A stretch of DNA of 64,000 bases from an uncultured Bacteroidales bacterium (GTDB lineage Bacteria > Bacteroidota > Bacteroidia > Bacteroidales > P3): NCBI GenBank assembly GCA_947168515.1, contig CAMVMF010000006.1, positions 1 to 64,000 on the forward strand. Direction: 5' to 3'. A program made the translations under genes and the position numbers. Each line of letters opens with the position of its first letter. Within the stretch, counting starts at the first letter, position 1. The notes beneath the pieces were generated by a model that did no database searches, had not been told where the DNA came from, and saw only the letters and a program-made list of their open reading frames with translations. Below are positions 37,628 to 46,248 of this stretch, one piece after another.

Positions 37628-38693
37628 CTCTGTTCTCAAGGTCGAATTGTACGACTATGGGATAATGGTCGGAAATATTGGTTTTAAGGCGCTTATACGA
37701 TAGGGCCTTGATATCGTCGCTATGCAGGATATAGTCGATGCGGAAGGCTGGGAAGGGGCCATGATAGGTGGTGCCGAACCCTCGGCCCTGTTCGACGTAT
37801 GGGTCGCGGAGCAACTTGGTTGCCTGCTGGTAGATATAGGATGCCGGCGTGTCGTTGAAATCACCTGCTATTATGATGGGAATGCTCGTATTCTCAATCA
37901 GCGGCTTCAGGTCTTCATTCCATTCCTTTTCATGACAGCGGGTGGTTTCCTTGAACTTATGCAATATTTTGCGGGTCGAGGTGCTGTCGTACTGCGCGTG
38001 GCTCAACTGCTCAAAACTACGTAAGTCGTTTTCGTCCAGTTGATACGAATCCAAATGAACACAACAGATGCGCACCACATGGCTATTCTTGACCACATCC
38101 ACATAGAATTTGGACGGGCGGTGCATGTCGAATACTCGGGAGAAGGGATAGCGCGAATATAGCACCAACGGCGACCGTGTGCTTTGGCCATGTACGCCAT
38201 AATAATGAACATAACCGCGCGCCTTTAAGCTGTCTAATAGATTGACCTTGCCACCAGTATAGCATTCCTGTAGACTCATCACGTCGGGTTGCTCTTCGTC
38301 GAGCATGTGCAGGAAAAGCACCGCCCCAGAGTCGCGGGTCATAAGGGTATCATCGTCCAGACCGGTGAAACTATGGGTGTTGAACGACATCACCTTGAGC
38401 GTATTGTCATCAGGCGCAACCTCCAATGTGCCGCCCACCTGGAAGAACAGAGGCACAAAAACGTATCGGATGGCGATGGCGGCAACAGAGATGAGAAACT
38501 CCCATCGCGACAGACAAAGCCATATTACAACAAACACAATATTGGCCAGCAAAAGCAAAAAATAACCGTAACTAAGAATGGATACCCACCAGATTTTGGT
38601 AGGCGGAACCACCCCTGCCAACGTGGACACCAACATAGCCACCACGAATAGCAAATTGATAATTAACAATATGCTGCGAAAGAACTTTCTCAT
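37584..38693 (-). CDS. endonuclease/exonuclease/phosphatase family membrane protein
   Basis: N-terminal TM helices; LKVMSFNTHSFTG, DVMSLQECY, IIIAGDFNDTPASY, RIDYILHSDDI. Confidence 0.85.
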   Translation of the reverse strand: MRKFFRSILLIINLLFVVAMLVSTLAGVVPPTKIWWVSILSYGYFLLLLANIVFVVIWLCLSRWEFLISVAAIAIRYVFVPLFFQVGGTLEVAPDDNTLKVMSFNTHSFTGLDDDTLMTRDSGAVLFLHMLDEEQPDVMSLQECYTGGKVNLLDSLKARGYVHYYGVHGQSTRSPLVLYSRYPFSRVFDMHRPSKFYVDVVKNSHVVRICCVHLDSYQLDENDLRSFEQLSHAQYDSTSTRKILHKFKETTRCHEKEWNEDLKPLIENTSIPIIIAGDFNDTPASYIYQQATKLLRDPYVEQGRGFGTTYHGPFPAFRIDYILHSDDIKALSYKRLKTNISDHYPIVVQFDLENRDDAERTIQSTDSLL

Positions 38694-38977
38694 AATCCTT
38701 TATTAATAAATTGCAAAGATACGAAAAAAAAACCGAATGCTTAATTTATCATCCCTAAATGATTTATCCGCATTTGCCATACCAACACTTCGAAAAGGCT
38801 ACGCTAGAATGAGCTCTTGCATTAGGGTGGAAGTCGTCAGAATCCACTGCGTGCGGATTCGAATGATCAAGAATCGTTCATAAGAGGACCCGCGGTAAAT
38901 TCATGACATTTTGTGTCATAGGAGTTTTTTTGTTTGCGGCAGATGCGTATGTGTGTTTTTTTGAGTATATTTGCAGC

Positions 38978-39724
38978 ATGAAAAAATACGGCCTCATAGG
39001 AAAGAAACTCGGCCATTCTTGGTCGAAGAAATGGTTTGAAGACATGTTTTTACGCGAAGGCATCAGCGATGCAGGATACCAGCTATATGAGATGCCCTCT
39101 TTAGAGCACCTTCTGCAATGGGTGTCGCAGGAGGGCATCTACGGCTTTAATGTCACCATTCCCTACAAAGAAGAAATCATCCCCCTGCTGGACCATTTGG
39201 ACGCTGAGGCCGAAGGAGTGGGTGCCGTGAATTGTGTGGCAGTCGATGGTGGCAGACTAATCGGCCACAACACCGATGCCCCTGCCTTTGCCCAAACACT
39301 ACAACCTCTCCTCCATCCTTGGCATACGCGGGCTCTCATCCTTGGTACCGGCGGCGGGGCCAAGGCCGTAGCCTTCGCACTCAAGCAACTCGGCATCGAT
39401 TACACCTTTGTCTCCCGCACTTCCCAAAAGCACCCCAACGCCATCAGTTACGCCGAAGCATCAGTTCAGGCCGCTAGCACCTTCCTCATTATCAACTGCA
39501 CCCCGGCAGGAATGTTCCCCAACAACGACACTTCACCTTGGCCCACCACCCCTCCCACCCTCAGCCATAGGCACCTCTGCTACGACCTTGTATACAACCC
39601 GCCCCAAACCCATTTCCTTCAACAGGCCCAACAAAGCGGAGCCGCTACCGCCAACGGCCTCGCCATGCTGCAGCAGCAAGCCCAACTCAGTTGGCAGATA
39701 TGGCTAGGCAGCTTGAATCCATAA
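38978..39724 (+). CDS. aroE: shikimate dehydrogenase
   Basis: MKKYGLIGKKLGHSWSKKWF, FNVTIPYKEEIIPLLD, AVNCVAV, ALILGTGGGAKAVAFAL, INCTPAGMFP, CYDLVYNPPQTHFL. Confidence 0.94.
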   Translation: MKKYGLIGKKLGHSWSKKWFEDMFLREGISDAGYQLYEMPSLEHLLQWVSQEGIYGFNVTIPYKEEIIPLLDHLDAEAEGVGAVNCVAVDGGRLIGHNTDAPAFAQTLQPLLHPWHTRALILGTGGGAKAVAFALKQLGIDYTFVSRTSQKHPNAISYAEASVQAASTFLIINCTPAGMFPNNDTSPWPTTPPTLSHRHLCYDLVYNPPQTHFLQQAQQSGAATANGLAMLQQQAQLSWQIWLGSLNP

Positions 39725-39921
39725 GCCCAATAATACGCCCGTATCCATCTGGCCACCAGCCAGTAACTTACCTTACACGTGCGCCCATTCACCAAGCAGT
39801 CCGGATGGGGGTGATGCCGTTGCAGAGTGCAGGCGAATCTACAGCGAAACCTAATTGTCCGCAGTACACCTCTTTCATGATTACAATATATTAAAAATAT
39901 TTTGTATCTTTGCACCTTGAT

Positions 39922-41007
39922 ATGGAAGATTACAGCAGATACTATCCTTATGAAGGTCAGGAGTTTAAAGACTCACTACGGCAATTGGTGGAGAGCCAAT
40001 ATTACCTGCCGTTGGTCTCTAAGCTGTTTCCCGACCAGGCTCCTGAGGATGTAAAGCAAAAGATTTTGGAACTGACCGATGTCGACCAGTTCCAAGCTTT
40101 TGTTATGTTCCGTGCCTGCCTCTATATCATCCACAACACCATGGCCGAATTCACCTACAGCGGTTTCGATAATATCGGCCACAAACCTTGTCTCTTCATC
40201 TCCAACCACCGCGACATCACCGTCGATGCCATCATGACGGAGTATATCCTCATTGCCAACCATCGCAAGTCATCTCATGTGGTCATCGGCTCCAACCTCT
40301 ATGAGGCCCCACTTATGGGTCTGTTGGCACGTCTCAACAAGATGTATGCCATCTCGCGTGGCGGCAACCGCATGGAGTTCTACAACAGCCTCATGACCAT
40401 GTCGCGCTACCTGCGCCATCTGGTCACCGAACGACAGGAAAGCGTATGGATTGCACAACGCAACGGCCGCACCAAAGACGGCCTCGACCGCACCAACCCC
40501 ACCCTCATCAAGATGATTGCCGCCAGCGGCAACCGCAGCAACCCGTCCCAAGCACTGGACGACATGAATATCGTACCCATCAGCATCTCCTATGAGTGGG
40601 AGCCTTGTGGGCTGCTCAAAGCCCGCGAGGTGAGCCTGAGACAGCAAGGCCCCTACACCAAAGTCCCTGGAGAAGACACCCAAAGCATCCTCTCCGGCAT
40701 CTCCGACTTCAAAGGACGCGTTCACCTCTCTTTCTGCCAGCCCCTGCAGATGAGGGAACTGGAGGACTGCCATGGCAACTTCGACGACATCGCCCATCTT
40801 ATCGACCAGCGCATCAAAGAGAACTACCGCCTTTGGCCCAACAACTACATCGCCCACGAGCTGCTCACCGGACAAAACACTGCCGACCACTATAGCGCGC
40901 AAGAGAAACAGCAGTTCCTCCAGTATCTCGACCAAGCCTGCCAGCAATACCCCATCCCCGGCTTCCGCGACAACCTCATCGGCATCTACGGCGGTGCCGT
41001 CCATTAG
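39922..41007 (+). CDS. 1-acyl-sn-glycerol-3-phosphate acyltransferase-like protein (PlsC-type)
   Basis: CLFISNHRDITVDAIM, AISRGGNRMEFYNSL, SVWIAQRNGRTKDG. Confidence 0.75.
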   Translation: MEDYSRYYPYEGQEFKDSLRQLVESQYYLPLVSKLFPDQAPEDVKQKILELTDVDQFQAFVMFRACLYIIHNTMAEFTYSGFDNIGHKPCLFISNHRDITVDAIMTEYILIANHRKSSHVVIGSNLYEAPLMGLLARLNKMYAISRGGNRMEFYNSLMTMSRYLRHLVTERQESVWIAQRNGRTKDGLDRTNPTLIKMIAASGNRSNPSQALDDMNIVPISISYEWEPCGLLKAREVSLRQQGPYTKVPGEDTQSILSGISDFKGRVHLSFCQPLQMRELEDCHGNFDDIAHLIDQRIKENYRLWPNNYIAHELLTGQNTADHYSAQEKQQFLQYLDQACQQYPIPGFRDNLIGIYGGAVH

Positions 41008-41112
41008 CTCGTAAGAGCTATCTCTTCCCGTATTATCTCCACCTTATTATAATTCATATCATCCAGTCTGACCCTTGCGGTTCAGATATTCCAAATGTAA
41101 TTTATAGAAACA

Positions 41113-42183
41113 ATGTTAGATAAATTAGAAGCCATTTACACGCGTTATCAAGAGATTGAGGCTCAGATGAACGACCCTCAAATCACCTCCGACATGAAAC
41201 GCTATGTCAAACTCAGCAAGGACTATAAGGACCTTCAACCCGTCGTGAAGGCCTATCATGATTACAAATCTCTTCTCGACACCATCGCCGAATGCAAAGA
41301 GCTGCTCTCTACCGAAAAAGACGAGGAACTCCGCGAGATGGCCAAAATGGAACTGACCGAGAGCACCGAGAAGAAAGACAAGATGGAGGAGGATATCCGC
41401 ATCATGCTCATCCCCGAAGACCCCACCGATAGCAAGAACGCCGTGGTGGAAATCCGCGGCGGCACGGGCGGCGACGAGGCCTGCATCTTTGCTGGCGACC
41501 TTTTCCGCATGTACAGCCGCTACTGCGAGAAAAAACATTGGAAAATAGACATCGTTGACTTCAACGAAGGCACCGCGGGCGGATACAAGGACATCACCTT
41601 CAACGTCACCGGCGAAAAAGTGTACGGCATGCTCAAGTATGAGAGCGGCGTCCACCGCGTACAGCGTGTCCCCGCCACCGAGACACAGGGCCGCGTGCAC
41701 ACCTCCGCAGCTGGCGTGGTGGTACTGCCCGAAGCCGAAGAGATAGACGTAGAACTGAACATGGCAGACATAAAGAAGGAAACTTTCTGCGCCTCCGGTC
41801 CTGGCGGCCAGTGTGTCAACACCACCTACTCCGCCGTGCGTCTCACCCATATTCCCACAGGCATCGTGGTCTCTATGCAGGACCAGAAATCGCAGATCAA
41901 GAATATGGAGAAAGCACTGACCATCCTGCGTACCCGCCTCTACGAGCGCGAGTACAATAAATATATGGAGGAGCTTTCCAGCAAACGCAAGACCATGGTG
42001 GCCACGGGCGACCGCAGCGAGAAAGTGCGCACCTACAACTACCCCCAAAGCCGTGTCACCGACCACCGCATCGGCTACACCATGTACAACCTGCCTGCCT
42101 TTATGGACGGCGACATCGAAGACCTGATTGATGCCCTCCAGCTGGCTGAAAACGCCGAAAAGCTCAAGGAAAGCGTCGGCTGA
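41113..42183 (+). CDS. prfA: peptide chain release factor 1
   Basis: VEIRGGTGGDEACIFAGDLFRMY, HRVQRVPATETQGRVHTSAAGVVVLPEAEE, GPGGQCVNTTYSAVRLTHIPTG, TYNYPQSRVTDHRI. Confidence 0.96.
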   Translation: MLDKLEAIYTRYQEIEAQMNDPQITSDMKRYVKLSKDYKDLQPVVKAYHDYKSLLDTIAECKELLSTEKDEELREMAKMELTESTEKKDKMEEDIRIMLIPEDPTDSKNAVVEIRGGTGGDEACIFAGDLFRMYSRYCEKKHWKIDIVDFNEGTAGGYKDITFNVTGEKVYGMLKYESGVHRVQRVPATETQGRVHTSAAGVVVLPEAEEIDVELNMADIKKETFCASGPGGQCVNTTYSAVRLTHIPTGIVVSMQDQKSQIKNMEKALTILRTRLYEREYNKYMEELSSKRKTMVATGDRSEKVRTYNYPQSRVTDHRIGYTMYNLPAFMDGDIEDLIDALQLAENAEKLKESVG

Positions 42184-42192
42184 TTTTCCCTC

Positions 42193-43152
42193 ATGATTAT
42201 CAACACCGGCGGGCGTACCGACACGGTTCAGTACTATAGCGATTGGCTGCTCAACCGTTTCAGCCAAGGCTACGTGCTATCTCGCAACCCGTTGTTCCCT
42301 TCCACGATAAACCGCTACGAATTGGACCCCGAGGTAGTGGACTGCGTGGTGTTCTGCTCGAAGAATTACCGTCCCATCCTGCCACGGCTGCACGAGATAA
42401 CGGAGCGGTTCAACACCTATTTCCACTACACCATCACCGCCTACGGCACCGACATGGAGCCTCGGGTACCGCCCATAGACGAGAGTATGGACACCCTCGT
42501 AGAACTGAGCCAGCTGGTGGGCAAGCGGCGGATTGCCTGGCGGTACGACCCAGTGCTGCTTTCGGACAAATACTCGGTGGAGCTGCATTGCGAGACTTTT
42601 GCCCGCATGGCAAAACGGTTGGCACCATACGTCGACCGTTGCATATTCAGTTTTGTGCAGCTGTACAAGAAATTGGAGTACAACATGCCAGAGTTGAAAC
42701 CTGTGGGAGATTCCGAACGAATGAAATTGGCGCATAGTTTCGGCCAGACGGCACAGGCCTGTGGGATGACACTGCAGACTTGTGCCACGGCGGAGGACTA
42801 TTCGCTGTTCGGCATTCAGAACTCGGGCTGCATGACCCTCGACATTTTAGGACGCGCCAACGGCATCCAGTTCAGGCCGAGGAAGCATCCCGGCATGAGG
42901 CCCAAATGCCATTGCATCGATGCCCGCGACATCGGTGCCTACAACACCTGCCCCAACGGCTGCCGTTACTGCTATGCCAACCGCGACCCTCAACAGGCCG
43001 AACGCAATTACCACCTGCACGACCCCAACTCCCCTCTCCTACTCGGCCACCTCCAACCCTCCGACACCATCCTCCCCAGCCCACAAAAGAGCTGGCTCTC
43101 ACCCCCACCGCAACCCACACTGTTTGATTTCCCTGATATGACAAAACAATAA
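42193..43152 (+). CDS. DUF1848 family protein
   Basis: MIINTGGRTDTVQYYSDWLLNRFSQGYVLSRNP...PEVVDCVVFCSKN; C-terminal CHCIDARDIGAYNTCPNGCRYCYAN. Confidence 0.85.
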   Translation: MIINTGGRTDTVQYYSDWLLNRFSQGYVLSRNPLFPSTINRYELDPEVVDCVVFCSKNYRPILPRLHEITERFNTYFHYTITAYGTDMEPRVPPIDESMDTLVELSQLVGKRRIAWRYDPVLLSDKYSVELHCETFARMAKRLAPYVDRCIFSFVQLYKKLEYNMPELKPVGDSERMKLAHSFGQTAQACGMTLQTCATAEDYSLFGIQNSGCMTLDILGRANGIQFRPRKHPGMRPKCHCIDARDIGAYNTCPNGCRYCYANRDPQQAERNYHLHDPNSPLLLGHLQPSDTILPSPQKSWLSPPPQPTLFDFPDMTKQ

Positions 43153-43156
43153 TAAA

Positions 43157-43189
43157 CCAGAGCCACCCAAATGGGGGCTCCGGCTTTTT
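43157..43189. terminator. bidirectional terminator between convergent genes
   Basis: GAGCCACCC-aaat-GGGGGCTC followed by CGGCTTTTT. Confidence 0.65.
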
Positions 43190-43204
43190 GATTGAGGGCA
43201 CCGA

Positions 43205-44407
43205 CTACTTTTGTAGGGTAGCCCAGATGCGGCTGCCTTGGCGATAGACGGTGAATATCTTTGTGCCTGCAAGGATGGGTATGCGAACTTGTGCGCTCTG
43301 CTCGGGGAAGAGGCGGAAGAGTTGGACGCTGTCATGCCGCTCGGCTACAACTGCAGCTATGTAGTAGTCCTTGGTCATGGGATGGCCATACTCAAGGAGG
43401 TACTCGCCGTCCGTTTCAGTGACCGAGGGCTGGTCAGCCGGTTCGCTTGGCTTTACGGGGATGGGGTCGAGTATCTTGCCACAGCACTCCATTCTTCCTT
43501 TGCCATACGTGATGGCCACATTGCCACAATCGGGACAGCAGAATAGACTGAGGCGATTTGTCATTGGGACTTTGAGAGGTGCTACTTTCTCTGCCGGAAC
43601 CTGAATGATCGTGAGCCACTTCTGAGGGTCTGTCTGGTTCCACACGCCATCCACATAACAGGCACGCGGTGCTCCCACCATCCGATAGCCCTCTTTCTCC
43701 ATGTAGGCGAAAAGGTCGATATAGCTTTGGTAGAGCTGATCGTAAGGACCGTAGACCTTCATGCAGACGGCCAAAGGTATCTCTGGATTGTGGCGGAAAT
43801 GGATGATTTCGCTGTCCTCTTTGGCCTCAAGAACCTGCTCGCAGTACTCGAAGTCGATGTCGTGGTCCTTGTATTCTTGGTCGTGCTCAAAGGTGTAGCA
43901 ATAGCCCGGCTCGGGACATTTGCAACCAAGACGCGCCATTTCTGGTCCTATGACATTGCGACAGAGGTCGCCAATGGCATTATAGCTGGGAATGATGCCG
44001 CGGTAGTAGGCCACGGTCATGGCTGGGATGCTTTGAATTGATATTTTTTCCATGATTTGGTACTTTTGCTGTGAGCTTATCAAAGCCTGCAGTCGGTCGC
44101 GACGGAGGAGCATCTGATGGAGGCTCGCCTCAGTCTGGAGGATTTTGGCCTCCAAGAGTCGGAGGGAGGGCTCTTGCGAATTGCTGTCCATAAGGCCGCC
44201 TATTTCTTCTAACGAAAAGCCCAACTCTTTGAAACGGCGTATCGTATTCATCGTCTGCAACTGGCTGACATGATAGTAGCGATAGCCTGTCCACGGGTCC
44301 ACCTTACTTGGCGTTATCAAACCCAGTTTCTCGTAATAGTGGAGCGTTTTGACCGTCACACCACAGAGCTTTGAGAACTCACCGATCTGTAAATTAGTTA
44401 CTTCCAT
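43205..44407 (-). CDS. MerR family transcriptional regulator with GyrI-like effector-binding domain
   Basis: LQIGEFSKLCGVTVKTLHYYEKLGLITPSKVDPWTGYRYY; GyrI-like ICMKVYGPYDQLYQSYIDLFAYMEKEGYRMVGAPRACY. Confidence 0.88.
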   Translation of the reverse strand: MEVTNLQIGEFSKLCGVTVKTLHYYEKLGLITPSKVDPWTGYRYYHVSQLQTMNTIRRFKELGFSLEEIGGLMDSNSQEPSLRLLEAKILQTEASLHQMLLRRDRLQALISSQQKYQIMEKISIQSIPAMTVAYYRGIIPSYNAIGDLCRNVIGPEMARLGCKCPEPGYCYTFEHDQEYKDHDIDFEYCEQVLEAKEDSEIIHFRHNPEIPLAVCMKVYGPYDQLYQSYIDLFAYMEKEGYRMVGAPRACYVDGVWNQTDPQKWLTIIQVPAEKVAPLKVPMTNRLSLFCCPDCGNVAITYGKGRMECCGKILDPIPVKPSEPADQPSVTETDGEYLLEYGHPMTKDYYIAAVVAERHDSVQLFRLFPEQSAQVRIPILAGTKIFTVYRQGSRIWATLQK

Positions 44408-44807
44408 GATTCATTGCGCAATTAAATCATTTGCAAATATACAACCCTCCCTAAGGTATGAGTCAAAAGGTTTAACAAAGTTTAACGTCCATGGAGGCAG
44501 GGAGGTCTGTCTGGGAAAAGTAGACTTATTGGTTATAAGCCTTAACTACATTGGAAATGATACCGTTGTTGGGTCTGTGGGTATACAGTTTTTAGCTGGC
44601 AGCCGAATAGATGCTGCAGAATTGCGGCGAGAATCTCCGAATTGAAGCAGACATACGCCTAACTTGGGGAGATATTGAACAAGGCGACTTGATTTAGCCT
44701 ACATAAATAGCGCAGGTGTTGCAAATCCCTTCGCTCTCAAACGTGGTGTTAATACCTCATTATGAAACAACTGCGGATTTGGCGCGTTACTCAATGGCAC
44801 CTATTAT

Positions 44808-45098
44808 TTATGACAGTGACAGATGGCGGCGACGGAGAGCGGTGAGGACACTTTCGGAGGCCAGGGGATTAAGTCCACGGAAAGTGGTATGAGCCTTCAA
44901 CTCAGATAGGGGCATGGTGAGCAGCAGCTTGGCTATACATTCGTCGGCAAATGAATTGCTAACCACATCCACGCCTGTGAAATCGAGCACCACGCGCTCG
45001 TCGCCAGCAAGCAGCGGCATCAACTTCTCGCGCACCTGTTGTCCCATTTGACGTGTGCCTAAATTCTCACCAAATTCTCTAAAACTGAATGTTACCAT
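44808..45098 (-). CDS. STAS-like DUF4325 domain protein
   Basis: GQQVREKLMPLLAGDERVVLDFTGVDVVSNSFADECIAKLL. Confidence 0.75.
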   Translation of the reverse strand: MVTFSFREFGENLGTRQMGQQVREKLMPLLAGDERVVLDFTGVDVVSNSFADECIAKLLLTMPLSELKAHTTFRGLNPLASESVLTALRRRHLSLS

Positions 45099-45128
45099 AA
45101 TTCCTCCAATTCATTGTCGAGTCAGTGT

Positions 45129-45590
45129 TCATACAGATAGTATTCTCCTAAAGTTTCTTTTTACGGCAGGGGAAACAGACAGACATTTGATAATTGCGGT
45201 GTACTCGTCGGTTGTCAAGATGCCACACTCATCAATAACAGTTTCGTCTGTGATTTCTTGCAGCAAGAGTGTGTTCAGTTTGAATGCCTGTAATCGGTAG
45301 CCATAGACGTAAGTTTCTATCGGGAAGGAGAAACCGTTGTTACATATCACGACGTTCGGGTCAAAGTAGTAGCAGTTGAAATTGATGTCGGGGCGTTCTA
45401 TGCAGCCGTGTTTTTTTTCTATCGTTGATGGCACAAAGTCTTTGGAAGTGGGCAATGAGGCAAGGAGACAGACATCATCCAAAACCTTCAGCACTAAAAA
45501 GTACTTAGGTTTTGGTTTGCCACCATCGGGGAAAATGTATGGGTCGAAATAGAGAATGGCTCCCTCTTGAAATCTACTGTCACGCTCCAT
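45129..45590 (-). CDS. putative toxin-like partner of Panacea protein (unknown family, weak PemK/MazF-like N-terminus)
   Basis: GAILYFDPYIFPDGGKPKPKYFLVLKVLDDVCLLASLPTSKDFVP; start overlaps end of the DUF4065 gene by 11 nt. Confidence 0.45.
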   Translation of the reverse strand: MERDSRFQEGAILYFDPYIFPDGGKPKPKYFLVLKVLDDVCLLASLPTSKDFVPSTIEKKHGCIERPDINFNCYYFDPNVVICNNGFSFPIETYVYGYRLQAFKLNTLLLQEITDETVIDECGILTTDEYTAIIKCLSVSPAVKRNFRRILSV

Positions 45591-46155
45591 AGGCCCGCGT
45601 CATTTTGAGGAAATCCATCTGTTCGCGGTAGAACTCTTGACTGCATCCACTGAGGCACTCGCCGAGGTCAATCTGACAGTCGGAGTTATTGATAACCTTC
45701 TGCTCGAAGCCCTCCAACAGGTTATTGCGCTTGGCAGTGGCATACCACAGACCATCTTTGCGATGCGTCAATTCTACCAATTGTTTGGCGGTCTTATTGC
45801 CGTAACGACGGAGGATGTCATCCATAACGGTAATGTCGTTATCCGAAAACTCATCGTCAGAAAAAGAGGCAGCGGCCTTGATATAGGTTTTATCGTCCAC
45901 CACCTCTTTCTCCACATAGCCGTCAAGGATGACAGGGGTCTCGGAGAGGTCAATGAAAATGTCCTTGACCACAGGACCTGCCTGCCACACCTCGAAAGGC
46001 AAACCGAGGAACGGTGTCTGGAAGCGTCTTACGCTGTACTCTTCCATCAGATAGAGCAACTTAAGCAGTTTGGTCTTACTCAACATCGGAACATGCTGCG
46101 CAATATACACAACTGCATTGCCTATCTTGTTCCTGTCGGCTTGGGTGAGTTTCAT
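45580..46155 (-). CDS. Panacea (DUF4065)-domain protein, SocA-like antitoxin candidate
   Basis: MLSKTKLLKLLYLMEEYSVRRFQTPFLGLPFEVWQAGPVVKDIFIDLSE...DILRRYGNKTAKQLVELTHRKDGLW. Confidence 0.8.
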   Translation of the reverse strand: MKLTQADRNKIGNAVVYIAQHVPMLSKTKLLKLLYLMEEYSVRRFQTPFLGLPFEVWQAGPVVKDIFIDLSETPVILDGYVEKEVVDDKTYIKAAASFSDDEFSDNDITVMDDILRRYGNKTAKQLVELTHRKDGLWYATAKRNNLLEGFEQKVINNSDCQIDLGECLSGCSQEFYREQMDFLKMTRAYGA

Positions 46156-46248
46156 ATTCTTTATTATTAGAAGCCAGAGGTTCCTCTCGAAACCTCTGGC
46201 TTGAGGTTGTATTGCGAAGCATTATTGCTCTCCGCGAGCACGCGGCGG

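Noticed and set aside
41125-42267. 380-aa minus-strand ORF
   Set aside because: Antisense shadow of prfA.
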